From Victivallales bacterium Lenti_02 (GTDB taxonomy: Bacteria > Verrucomicrobiota > Lentisphaeria > Oligosphaerales > Lenti-02): a stretch of 9,231 bases of DNA. The position numbers and the translations under genes were made by a program. Below, in pieces: positions 1 through 6,486 of the stretch (positions are counted from its first letter, which is position 1; each line of letters starts with the position of its first letter). A model generated the notes under the pieces. That model was not told the origin of the DNA, searched no databases, and was given only the letters and a program-made list of their open reading frames with translations. The stretch lies in the NCBI GenBank assembly GCA_001603055.1, contig LVAZ01000226.1, forward strand, positions 1 to 9,231, written 5' to 3'.

Positions 1-903
1 GCCCGGAGCGGCTGGGAGGTCTGCGGTCTGGTCCACCAGGCCGAAGACGCCCCGCCGGGAGTGACGGCTGTCCGCGCCGATCTGCGGGACGGTGCTCGTC
101 TGCCGCGTCTGCTGGACGAATGCGCGCCCGCCGCCGTCGTCCATCTCGCCGCCGTGGCCGACACCGGCGCCTGCCAGCGCGATCCGGAGGGGACCTATCC
201 CCTCAACGTCGCCGCGCCTGCCCGCTTGGCCCGGCTCTGCGCCGAGCGGGGTCTGCCCTTCGCCTTCGCCTCGACGGATTTGGTCTTCGCGGGGACGGAC
301 GCCCCCTATGCGGAGACCGCGCCGCCCGATCCCGTCTGTCTCTACGGACGGCAGAAGGCGCTGGCGGAAGAGCTGGTGCTGGCCGCCCATCCCGGCGCGC
401 TCGTCTGCCGTCTGCCGCTGATGTTTGGTCCCCCCAGCCCGTGCTCGGGCGCGTTTCTGGCCGCGTTTCTGCGCGGGCTGAAAGCCGACCTTCCGCAAAA
501 GCTCTTCACCGACGAATACCGCACCCCCGCCGATGCCCGCTGCGTGAGCAAGGGCATTCTCGCCCTGCTTGGCAAAGCCTCCGGCATCCATCATCTGGGC
601 GGTCCCGAACGCCTCTCCCGCTACGCTCTCGGCCAGCTTGTCGCCGCCCGATTCGGTTTTCCGCCCGAACTCCTGATTCCCGTCCGTCAGGCGGATGTCT
701 CCCTCGCTTGTCCGCGCCCGCCCGACACCTCGCTCGCCAGCTTCCGCGCCCGCCGCCTCGGCTTCTCCCCCCTGTCGCCAGCCGCCGCTTTGGAACGGCT
801 TGATTCGGAATTGCTTCTGCATCTGCAGCAAGAGCGGGGGACGGGCAAAAACAGCGGTTTGCGTTGCGGAATGGTATTGTCGCGGTATAATACTACGTGG
901 TGA
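1..903 (+). CDS. RmlD-like NAD(P)-dependent sugar-nucleotide reductase/epimerase (5' end outside window)
   Basis: The frame is open from base 1, so the gene starts upstream; 300 C-terminal residues are visible. It belongs to the extended short-chain dehydrogenase superfamily, closest in style to dTDP-4-dehydrorhamnose reductase (RmlD). Visible marks are the strand-4 segment VVHLAA, the ASTDLVF strand carrying the catalytic Ser/Thr, the active-site YGRQK (YxxxK; Tyr codon at 343, Lys codon at 355), and an RLPLMFGP segment after it as in RmlD. The N-terminal GxxGxxG dinucleotide-binding loop must lie before the window; the first visible residues (SGWEVCGLVHQAED) look like the second beta strand. 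Family members reduce or epimerise nucleotide sugars in the cytoplasm. The substrate cannot be assigned. The last ~15 residues are encoded over the promoter of the next gene. Family assignment is firm, exact enzyme is not. Confidence 0.85.
   Translation, partial: ARSGWEVCGLVHQAEDAPPGVTAVRADLRDGARLPRLLDECAPAAVVHLAAVADTGACQRDPEGTYPLNVAAPARLARLCAERGLPFAFASTDLVFAGTDAPYAETAPPDPVCLYGRQKALAEELVLAAHPGALVCRLPLMFGPPSPCSGAFLAAFLRGLKADLPQKLFTDEYRTPADARCVSKGILALLGKASGIHHLGGPERLSRYALGQLVAARFGFPPELLIPVRQADVSLACPRPPDTSLASFRARRLGFSPLSPAAALERLDSELLLHLQQERGTGKNSGLRCGMVLSRYNTTW
864..891 (+). promoter_or_regulatory. Putative sigma70-type promoter for the marR-ablA unit
   Basis: A perfect TATAAT lies at 886-891, with TTGCGG (3 of 6 matches to TTGACA) at 864-869, spacer 16 bp. 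It sits inside the last codons of the upstream reductase gene. Transcription would start near 898, leaving about 40 nt of leader before the preferred marR ATG at 939. The -10 box is strong, the -35 box weak. Confidence 0.55.
874..893. promoter_or_regulatory. Candidate operator dyad overlapping the -10 box
   Basis: GTATT at 874-878 and AATAC at 889-893 are exact inverted repeats; over the full 20-bp dyad 7 of 10 positions per half-site are symmetric. It covers the TATAAT box. MarR dimers typically bind imperfect palindromes of about this size at their own promoters, so this is a plausible autorepression site. Function is inferred from position only. Confidence 0.4.
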
Positions 904-928
904 AAATATCCGATGTGAAATTTACAGC

Positions 929-933
929 GGGGA
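929..933 (+). promoter_or_regulatory. Ribosome-binding site favouring the marR start at 939
   Basis: GGGGA lies 5 nt before ATG 939. The earlier in-frame starts GTG 897 and GTG 900 have no purine-rich site before them, and they fall at or before the predicted transcription start. Confidence 0.45.
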
Positions 934-938
934 TGTCT

Positions 939-1466
939 ATGGAAATGTTGCCTTCGAGTGACGATTTGTTTTTTGGCCAGTGTGGCCTGCGGATTCTGCG
1001 GGCCATGCGGCGGATCATCCGAGCGGTGGACCTTCACTCGCGGGAGCTGCAAGGCAAGTTTCAGATCACCGCTCCCCAGATGATCTGCCTGTATTCGGTG
1101 GCCGGGCAAAAGGGGCTGACCCTTTCCCGGCTGGCGAATGAAGTGAGCCTGGGGGCGAGCACCGTCACCGGGATCGTGGACCGCCTGGAAAGCAAAGGCT
1201 GGGTCCGACGCCTGCGCGATCCGCACGACCGCCGCAAAATCGAGCTGGAGATCACGGCGGCGGGGCAGCGGATTGTCGATGCGGCACCGCCTCTTCTGCA
1301 GGACCGTTTCTCCCAGCGTCTTCGTGAGCTGCCCGAACTGGAGCAGGCGACCATCGCCCTGTCTCTCGAACGGGTGGTTGAAATGATGGAGGCCGAGAAC
1401 CTCGACACCTCCCCGAATCTCATCCCAAGTGCCGATGTGCATGCGGCACAACCTGGAAGCCAATGA
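939..1466 (+). CDS. MarR-family winged-helix transcriptional regulator
   Basis: The 175-residue protein is a typical MarR-family DNA-binding regulator, expected to act as a cytoplasmic homodimer. An N-terminal helical dimerisation part (about 12-58) is followed by the winged helix: LTLSRLANEV (helix 2, 60-69), GASTVTGIVDRLESKGWV (recognition helix, 72-89) and the wing carrying DPHDRRK (94-100), the conserved DxRR signature, then ITAAG. A long C-terminal helix (about 130-152) completes the dimer interface. The start is uncertain: GTG 897 or GTG 900 would add 14 or 13 residues, and GTG 900 would overlap the upstream stop as GTGA. ATG 939 is preferred because it has a ribosome-binding site and lies downstream of the predicted promoter. 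The stop overlaps the ablA start as ATGA, which suggests it controls ablA and the genes behind it. The ligand is unknown. Confidence 0.9.
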   Translation: MEMLPSSDDLFFGQCGLRILRAMRRIIRAVDLHSRELQGKFQITAPQMICLYSVAGQKGLTLSRLANEVSLGASTVTGIVDRLESKGWVRRLRDPHDRRKIELEITAAGQRIVDAAPPLLQDRFSQRLRELPELEQATIALSLERVVEMMEAENLDTSPNLIPSADVHAAQPGSQ

Positions 1467-2770
1467 CCTATCAGACAACGGAAAAACAGATTGCCTCAGG
1501 CATAGAAGAACAAGCAAGCAAATCCCAATGGCGCGACTGGAAATGGCAGGTGCGCCACTGCATACGGGACGTGGAAACCTTCGAGCGCCTCCTGGGCATC
1601 GAACTGGACTCGGCGGAACAGAATGCCTTCCGCGAAACGGTCGCCCGTTTCCCCATGGCCGTCACCCCCTACTACCTGTCCCTGATCGATGTGGAAAATC
1701 TCGCCACCGATCCGATTTTCCGGCAGGGTTTCCCCTCGCACTATGAGTTGGACGTGCTGCCCTCGGACATGGCCGATCCGCTGCACGAGGACCATGACAG
1801 CCCCGCCCCCTGCGTGACCCACCGCTACCCGGACCGCGTCCTGCTCCTGGTCAGCAACACCTGCGCCATGTACTGCCGCCACTGCACCCGCAAGCGCCGG
1901 GTCGGCGACCGCGACAGCATTCCCGACAAGGCGACCATCGCCCAGGGCATCGACTACATCCGCAGGACCCCGCAAATCCGCGACGTGCTGCTCAGCGGCG
2001 GCGATCCGTTCCTGCTGAGCGACGACTATCTGGACTGGATTCTCACCGAACTGCGCGGCATCGAGCATGTCGAGGTGATCCGGATCGGCACCCGCACGCC
2101 CGTGGTGCTGCCCTGCCGCATCACCGACGATCTGGTGACGATGCTCAAAAAGCATCATCCGCTCTGGATCAACACCCACTTCAACCACCCCAAGGAAATC
2201 ACCGATTCCTCCGAAAAAGCCCTGGCCAAGCTGGCCGACGCGGGCATTCCGCTGGGCAATCAGTCGGTGCTGCTGGCGGGGGTGAACGACTGTCCGCGCA
2301 TCATGCGCGTCCTGGTGCAGAAGCTGGTCGCCATTCGGGTCCGCCCCTACTATCTCTACCAGTGCGACCTCTCCGAGGGTTTGAGCCATTTCCGCACCCC
2401 GGTGGGCAAGGGGATCGAGATACTCGAAAGTCTGATCGGCCACACCAGCGGGTTCTGCGTGCCGACCTATGTCATCGACGCCCCCGGCGGCGGCGGCAAG
2501 ATTCCGGTCATGCCGAACTATCTGATTAGCTGGTCCACCAACAAGGTTGTGCTGCGCAACTACGAGGGGGTCATCACCACCTATCGGGAACCCGATTCCT
2601 ACGAGCCCACCTTCTGCGACCGGAACTGCGAGGCCTGCGACCTCCACCTGGACCTTACCGGGGCCTGCGAGCGCGATCTTCTCGGGGTCGAGATGCTGCT
2701 TTCCGACCACGAGGATACCATCTCGCTTGTGCCCCAGGGCAACGAGCGCCACGAACGGCGCGACGACTGA
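1463..2770 (+). CDS. ablA: L-lysine 2,3-aminomutase (radical SAM, PLP-dependent)
   Basis: This 435-residue enzyme converts L-lysine to L-beta-lysine using S-adenosylmethionine, a [4Fe-4S] cluster and PLP. The cluster motif CAMYCRHC has Cys134, Cys138 and Cys141. SGGD (178-181) is the SAM-binding loop. GGGGKIPVMPNY carries the PLP lysine, Lys346. The two aspartates that hold the lysine side-chain amine in the clostridial enzyme are conserved: Asp276 in GVNDC and Asp339 in VIDAP. Glutamate 2,3-aminomutases differ at these positions, so lysine is the likely substrate. A C-terminal cysteine group (385, 389, 392, 402) corresponds to the zinc-binding tail. Length is typical. Linkage to ablB points to osmolyte synthesis; no genes of lysine fermentation (kamDE, kdd, kce) are present. 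It is also called kamA. The start overlaps the marR stop by 4 bases and has a TGGAAG site 3 nt upstream, so expression may be coupled. Confidence 0.95.
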   Translation: MTYQTTEKQIASGIEEQASKSQWRDWKWQVRHCIRDVETFERLLGIELDSAEQNAFRETVARFPMAVTPYYLSLIDVENLATDPIFRQGFPSHYELDVLPSDMADPLHEDHDSPAPCVTHRYPDRVLLLVSNTCAMYCRHCTRKRRVGDRDSIPDKATIAQGIDYIRRTPQIRDVLLSGGDPFLLSDDYLDWILTELRGIEHVEVIRIGTRTPVVLPCRITDDLVTMLKKHHPLWINTHFNHPKEITDSSEKALAKLADAGIPLGNQSVLLAGVNDCPRIMRVLVQKLVAIRVRPYYLYQCDLSEGLSHFRTPVGKGIEILESLIGHTSGFCVPTYVIDAPGGGGKIPVMPNYLISWSTNKVVLRNYEGVITTYREPDSYEPTFCDRNCEACDLHLDLTGACERDLLGVEMLLSDHEDTISLVPQGNERHERRDD

Positions 2771-2789
2771 CTAACCGGGGAACGCAGAC

Positions 2790-2793
2790 GGAG
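2790..2793 (+). promoter_or_regulatory. Ribosome-binding site of the symporter gene
   Basis: GGAG lies 6 nt before ATG 2800, in the 29-bp gap after ablA. No promoter or terminator is visible in this gap, which supports co-transcription. Confidence 0.6.
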
Positions 2794-2799
2794 AGTATC

Positions 2800-4269
2800 A
2801 TGGCTGTCATCGATTATGTGATTTTTGTCGTTTATCTGCTGGGTGTGCTCGGCATCGGGGTCTACCACTTCCTGCGCAACAAGAGCGCGGAGGACTACTA
2901 TGTGGGAAGCCGCTCGATCAAGGCGCCCTACGTGGGGTTGTCCATCGTGGCGACCGATGTGGGCGGCGGTTTCTCCATCGGTCTCGGGGGGGTTGGCTTT
3001 CTGATGGGACTGTCGGGCACCTGGCTGCTCTTCACCGGTCTCGTCGGTGCCTGGCTGGCGGCCGTTTTGATTATCCCCAGGGTCAAGGCCGTCGACGCCG
3101 AGCAGGGGATGATGACCTATCCCGATTTCCTGCGCCACCGCTACAACCACAGGGTGGCGTTGGTGGCCGCCGCCATTTCCGGCATCGGCTACCTGGGGTT
3201 CACGGCGGCGCAGATGCTGGCCGGGGCCAAGCTGGCCTCGACGACCATCCTGCAGCGCGCCCCCTTCGGCATGGAGCCGCTCTTTTTCTCCCTGCTGGTG
3301 ATTGCCGTGATCACGATCGGCTACACGGTGGTCGGCGGCATCAAGGCGGTCATCTACACCGACGCGGCCCAATGGTTCATTCTGATTGGTGGCCTGATCT
3401 TCGTCATGATCCCGGTGACGGTCTGGAAACTGGGCGGTTTCCCGGCCATCCGGGCGGGCCTTCCCCCCGAGTTCTTCACGCTCACCAATCTACCCCCGGT
3501 CACCTTTCTGAACTGGATGGTCACCATCATTCCCATCTGGCTGGTGGCCATGACCCTCTACCAGCGGATGTATGCCTGCAAGGATGCCAAGGAAGCCAAG
3601 AAAGCCTGGTACATTGCCGGCATCTTCGAATATCCCATCATGGCCTTCGCCGGGGTCTTTCTCGGCATGTGCGCCAGGATGGCCTATCCGGAACTCACGA
3701 ATGCCGAGGCGGAGCTGGGCCTGCCCATGCTGATCCGCGACACGCTTCCCGTCGGCATCACCAGCATTGTCCTTGCCGCCTATTTCTCGGCGATCATGTC
3801 CACGGCGGACAGTTGCCTGATGGCCTCCTCGGGGAATTTCGTGAACGATCTGATCGAGCGTCACGTCTGGAAAGGCATACCGGAACGAACCCTGTTCCGC
3901 CTGTCGATGCTGGCCACGCTGGCCATTGGCATCCTGGCGGTCTGCCTGGCCGCCTGGTTCACCACGGTTCTCGATGCCATTCTCTACGCTTACGGGTTCA
4001 TGGTTTCGGGCTTGTTCATCCCGACTCTCGGCGCCTTTTTCTGGCGGCGCGGCTCGTCGGCGGGCGCCTTGGCGGGCATGCTTGCCGGCGGCATCCTGAA
4101 CATCCTGCTGGCGAGCGGAGTGCTGTCGCTCCCCGAGGCGATGTCCGCCTGGGGACTCGACTACAGCATCTACGGCATTCTGCTTTCGGCGGTTTGCTAC
4201 GTGGCGGGATCGTTGCTCAGGCCCAGTCTCGTTGTGGAGGCGCCGGAACTGGCGGAGGAAACCGCATGA
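2800..4269 (+). CDS. Sodium:solute symporter (SSS family), substrate unassigned
   Basis: This 489-residue protein is an integral inner-membrane transporter with about 13 hydrophobic segments, the normal size and layout for the SSS family (PutP, PanF, SGLT type), which drives solute uptake with sodium. The N-terminal segment (4-23) is followed by DYYVGSRSIKAPYVGLSIVA, the usual loop and helix 1 start. GGIKAVIYTDAAQW (179-192) is the family signature region. YFSAIMSTADS (328-338) contains Ser334 and Thr335, at the position of the conserved Na2-site hydroxyls of helix 8. The C-terminal tail is short and acidic. The gene lies between ablA and ablB, and its stop overlaps the ablB start as ATGA, so it should work with them. 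Lysine, beta-lysine or another compatible solute such as proline or betaine are reasonable cargoes, but the sequence alone does not decide. Confidence 0.92.
   Translation: MAVIDYVIFVVYLLGVLGIGVYHFLRNKSAEDYYVGSRSIKAPYVGLSIVATDVGGGFSIGLGGVGFLMGLSGTWLLFTGLVGAWLAAVLIIPRVKAVDAEQGMMTYPDFLRHRYNHRVALVAAAISGIGYLGFTAAQMLAGAKLASTTILQRAPFGMEPLFFSLLVIAVITIGYTVVGGIKAVIYTDAAQWFILIGGLIFVMIPVTVWKLGGFPAIRAGLPPEFFTLTNLPPVTFLNWMVTIIPIWLVAMTLYQRMYACKDAKEAKKAWYIAGIFEYPIMAFAGVFLGMCARMAYPELTNAEAELGLPMLIRDTLPVGITSIVLAAYFSAIMSTADSCLMASSGNFVNDLIERHVWKGIPERTLFRLSMLATLAIGILAVCLAAWFTTVLDAILYAYGFMVSGLFIPTLGAFFWRRGSSAGALAGMLAGGILNILLASGVLSLPEAMSAWGLDYSIYGILLSAVCYVAGSLLRPSLVVEAPELAEETA
4254..4258 (+). promoter_or_regulatory. 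Ribosome-binding site of ablB inside the symporter gene
   Basis: GGAGG lies 7 nt before ATG 4266. This strong site fixes the ablB start despite an open frame extending far upstream. Confidence 0.7.
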
Positions 4270-5123
4270 CTGTGTGCTGCACCATTCAACCGGACCGGGT
4301 GGAAACCCTGGCGGGTGCCACCATTCAGCATGGCCCCTACAACCGCCGCATCTACTTGATGAAGCTGGGCGACGCCGAACCGGACAGGCTGCTGCCCGAC
4401 CTGCTTGACCTCTGCGAGCGCGAGAGCTACAGCAAGATTTTCGCCAAGGTCCCGGCCCGTCACGAGGCGGCCTTTCTCGAACTCGGGTTCCAGGCCGAAG
4501 CCCGGGTGCCGGGCTTCTTCCAGGGGGCCGAAGACGCCGTTTTTCTGGGGCTCTACCTCGACCCCGCCCGCCGCCGGCCGGACCGGGCCGGGGAGGTTGC
4601 CGACATCCGTGTCCTGGCCGCAGGCAAGAAGGCCCGGCCTTCCCCGAAGCCGGGGCCGGAACTGGTCCTGCGCCGCTGCGGCCCGGCCGACATTCCCGAG
4701 ATGGCCCCCCTGTACGACCAAGTCTTCGCCACCTATCCCTTTCCCATCTCGGAACCGGATTTCCTGGCCGAGACCATGACCTCCCACGTGGTCTATTTCG
4801 GGGTCTGGCGGAAGGGGCGTCTGGTCGCCCTGTCCTCCGCCGAGACCGACCGCGAGGATGGGAATGTGGAGATGACCGACTTCGCCACGCTGCCCGAGCG
4901 GCGCGGCCAGGGCTACGCCCGCATGTTGCTCGCGAGAATGGAGCAAGCCATGCGCGAGGAGGGCATGGCCACCGCCTACACCATCGCCCGCGCCATTTCC
5001 CCCGGCATGAACATCACCTTCGCCCGCCACGGCTACCGCTTCGGCGGATGTCTGGTCAACAACACCAACATCTGCGGCAGCATCGAGAGCATGAATGTCT
5101 GGTATCGGTCCCTGGCGGGCTAG
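4266..5123 (+). CDS. ablB: Beta-lysine N-acetyltransferase (GNAT family)
   Basis: The 285-residue protein is expected to transfer acetyl from acetyl-CoA to the epsilon-amine of beta-lysine, giving N-epsilon-acetyl-beta-lysine, a compatible solute. It has the two-part AblB layout. The N-terminal part (about 1-100) carries the family-type segments IQHGPYNRRIYLMKL (20-34), SKIFAKVPARHEAAFLELGF (56-75) and ARVPGFFQGAEDAVFLGLY (79-97). A GNAT domain follows from about 132 to 262, with LRRCGPADIPEMAPLY at its start and the acetyl-CoA pyrophosphate loop RRGQGYA at 212-218. The joining region (100-131) is Pro/Arg/Lys-rich and looks like a linker. ATG 4266 is chosen for the GGAGG site and the 4-base overlap with the symporter stop. 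The same frame is open far upstream, but that part is only the shadow of the symporter. It is the last gene of the unit. Confidence 0.92.
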   Translation: MTVCCTIQPDRVETLAGATIQHGPYNRRIYLMKLGDAEPDRLLPDLLDLCERESYSKIFAKVPARHEAAFLELGFQAEARVPGFFQGAEDAVFLGLYLDPARRRPDRAGEVADIRVLAAGKKARPSPKPGPELVLRRCGPADIPEMAPLYDQVFATYPFPISEPDFLAETMTSHVVYFGVWRKGRLVALSSAETDREDGNVEMTDFATLPERRGQGYARMLLARMEQAMREEGMATAYTIARAISPGMNITFARHGYRFGGCLVNNTNICGSIESMNVWYRSLAG

Positions 5124-5255
5124 GGAACCCCAAGGAACCCGCAGGTATTTCCCGCGCCGGCCCGGCGGCCTGGATTGTCCCGCTCCAATCGGATGATAGG
5201 GTATGGTTTTCCCTGCCCCGTGCTTCCGGTTCAGCGTACCGAAAGGACTTTCACC
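5124..5255. other. Intergenic gap between ablB and the GH172 gene
   Basis: This 132-bp spacer holds a short GC hairpin (CGCC 5155-5158 with GGCG 5164-5167) without a T run, and weak promoter-like boxes (TTGTCC 5175-5180, TAGGGT 5197-5202, spacer 16). Its length and the separate ribosome-binding site of the next gene suggest the GH172 gene may be transcribed independently, but neither a convincing terminator nor a convincing promoter is visible. Confidence 0.4.
5242..5247 (+). promoter_or_regulatory. Ribosome-binding site fixing the GH172 start
   Basis: AAAGGA lies 8 nt before ATG 5256. The in-frame ATG at 5175 has no such site and would add 27 residues with no family resemblance. Confidence 0.65.
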
Positions 5256-6335
5256 ATGAGCTTCAACGGACTCGGTCTTCACCTTGGCAACCTCTCCCGG
5301 CTCTCCGCCGCCAAGACCCGCTCGATCTCGCCCGAGAACTTCACCGGCGAAAAGGGCCGGGGCGGCATGGCCACCACCGGCACCGGCGCCAGTTGCGCCC
5401 GCGACCTCGGACAGGGCTGGAAGATTTCCCCCTCGGTCCAGATCGAGGCCGGGCAGACCTTCACCCTGGCCGACATCGCGGGCAGCGGCGCCATCCAGCA
5501 AATCTGGCTCACCCCCACCGGGCATTGGCGCTACAGCATCCTCCGCATCTATTGGGACGACCAGGAGAACCCCTCCGTCGAGTGTCCCGTCGGCGACTTC
5601 TTCGGCATGGGCTGGTGCCAGTATGCCCCGCTGAACTCGCTGCCTGTCTGCGTGAATCCCGGCAGCGCCTTCAACTGCTACTGGGAAATGCCCTTCCGCA
5701 AACGCTGCCGGATGACCCTGACCAACCTGGCCGACGAGGGCATGCGCGTCTACTACCAGATCAACTACACCCTGACCGACGTGCCTGCGGACACCGCCTA
5801 TTTCCACGCCCAGTTCCGCCGCGTCAACCCCTTGCCCTACAAGCAGGTCTATCCCATCCTCGACGGCGTGAAGGGCGCGGGGCAGTACGTGGGCACCTAC
5901 CTGGCCTGGGGGGTGAACAACACCGGCTGGTGGGGCGAGGGCGAGATCAAGTTCTTCCTCGACGGCGACGGCGAGTTCCCCACCATCTGCGGCACCGGCA
6001 CCGAGGACTATTTCTGCGGCTCCTACAACTTCGAGAACAAGGCCACCCGCCAGTACCAGGAATTCAGCACCGCCTACGCCGGGCTGCACCAGGTCATCCG
6101 GCCCGACGGGGTCTACAACAGCCAGCAGCGCTTCGGCATGTACCGCTGGCACGTCATGGACCCCGTCCGTTTCGAGCAGGATATCCGGGTGAACATCCAG
6201 GCCCTCGGCTGGCGCAGCGGCGGCCGCTACCTGCCGTTGCAGGACGACATCGCCTCGGTGGCCTACTGGTACCAGACGCTGCCCACCGCGCCGTTCCCCG
6301 CCTTGCCCGACCGCGACACCCTCGAAGTCCGCTGA
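5256..6335 (+). CDS. DUF2961 / GH172-family glycoside hydrolase-like protein
   Basis: The 359-residue protein matches the DUF2961 family, now glycoside hydrolase family 172, whose characterised members act on alpha-D-fructofuranose (difructose dianhydride I) or alpha-D-arabinofuranose linkages. Family marks are the early SAAKTRSISPENFTGEKGRGG region (17-37), the beta-rich first jelly roll with IWLTPTGHWRYSILRIYWDD (83-102), GDFFGMG (113-119), and the core GEGEIKFFLDGDGEFP (227-242) followed by GTGTEDYFCGSYNF (246-259). Glu228 or Glu230 together with Glu250 are the candidates for the two catalytic glutamates; the exact pair needs an alignment. The end has a second barrel segment with YRWHVMDPVRFEQDIRV (296-312). 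There is no signal peptide or membrane segment, so it should be cytoplasmic and act on imported oligosaccharides. No sugar transporter lies next to it. Substrate is not assigned. Confidence 0.88.
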   Translation: MSFNGLGLHLGNLSRLSAAKTRSISPENFTGEKGRGGMATTGTGASCARDLGQGWKISPSVQIEAGQTFTLADIAGSGAIQQIWLTPTGHWRYSILRIYWDDQENPSVECPVGDFFGMGWCQYAPLNSLPVCVNPGSAFNCYWEMPFRKRCRMTLTNLADEGMRVYYQINYTLTDVPADTAYFHAQFRRVNPLPYKQVYPILDGVKGAGQYVGTYLAWGVNNTGWWGEGEIKFFLDGDGEFPTICGTGTEDYFCGSYNFENKATRQYQEFSTAYAGLHQVIRPDGVYNSQQRFGMYRWHVMDPVRFEQDIRVNIQALGWRSGGRYLPLQDDIASVAYWYQTLPTAPFPALPDRDTLEVR

Positions 6336-6395
6336 ATCATCCGCAACGCTGGTCCTGGCACCGCTTGGCCCGGACCACAGCCGGCGGCCGGGGGG

Positions 6396-6423
6396 ATGGA
6401 CCGTTATGGACAGGATGGACAGG
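6396..6423. repeat. Short tandem repeat, unit ATGGACAGG
   Basis: ATGGACAGG occurs twice back to back (6406-6414, 6415-6423), preceded by a related ATGGACCGT at 6396-6404. It lies just after the GH172 gene in non-coding DNA. No function can be assigned. Confidence 0.6.
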
Positions 6424-6430
6424 AGAAAAC

Positions 6431-6447
6431 CGGGGACAATCTCCCCG
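6431..6447 (-). terminator. Possible intrinsic terminator of the glycosyltransferase operon
   Basis: CGGGGA (6431-6436) and TCCCCG (6442-6447) form a 6-bp stem with a 5-nt loop. Read leftward, the stem is followed by GTTTTCTCC, a short T-rich tract, and it lies 32 bp after the stop of the 83-residue gene. The T tract is short, so termination is likely but not certain. Read rightward the stem is followed by a C/T-rich stretch that could give weak bidirectional termination. Confidence 0.4.
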
Positions 6448-6486
6448 CATTCCCCGCATTTCCTTCATCCTTCCTCCTTCATCCTT
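6443..6486. repeat. Two short duplications in a pyrimidine-rich tract
   Basis: CCCCGCATT is present twice in tandem (6443-6451, 6452-6460). CCTTCATCCTT is present at 6462-6472 and 6476-6486; the second copy overlaps the last codons and stop of the leftward 83-residue gene. The top strand is almost entirely pyrimidine here. Confidence 0.6.

Noticed and set aside
1496..2752. Minus-strand open frame (418 codons) antisense to ablA
   Set aside because: It mirrors a clear lysine 2,3-aminomutase gene and encodes a Gly/Val/His-rich sequence with no family features.
3372..4265. Upstream extension of the ablB frame through the symporter gene
   Set aside because: The extension encodes His/Arg/Gly-rich shadow sequence. 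The real start at 4266 has a strong ribosome-binding site and the AblB N-terminal motifs begin right after it.
5155..5167. GC hairpin after ablB as an intrinsic terminator
   Set aside because: The stem is only 4 bp with a realistic loop and no T run follows, so it does not meet the usual form.
4197..6152. Long minus-strand open frame (651 codons) across ablB and the GH172 gene
   Set aside because: It is antisense to two well-supported genes, has Gly/Ala/Val-rich low-information composition and no recognisable domain. Long antisense frames are expected in GC-rich coding DNA.
6396..6486. CRISPR array
   Set aside because: The repeats are 9-11 bp, directly abutting or nearly so, without spacers of uniform length, and no cas gene is nearby.
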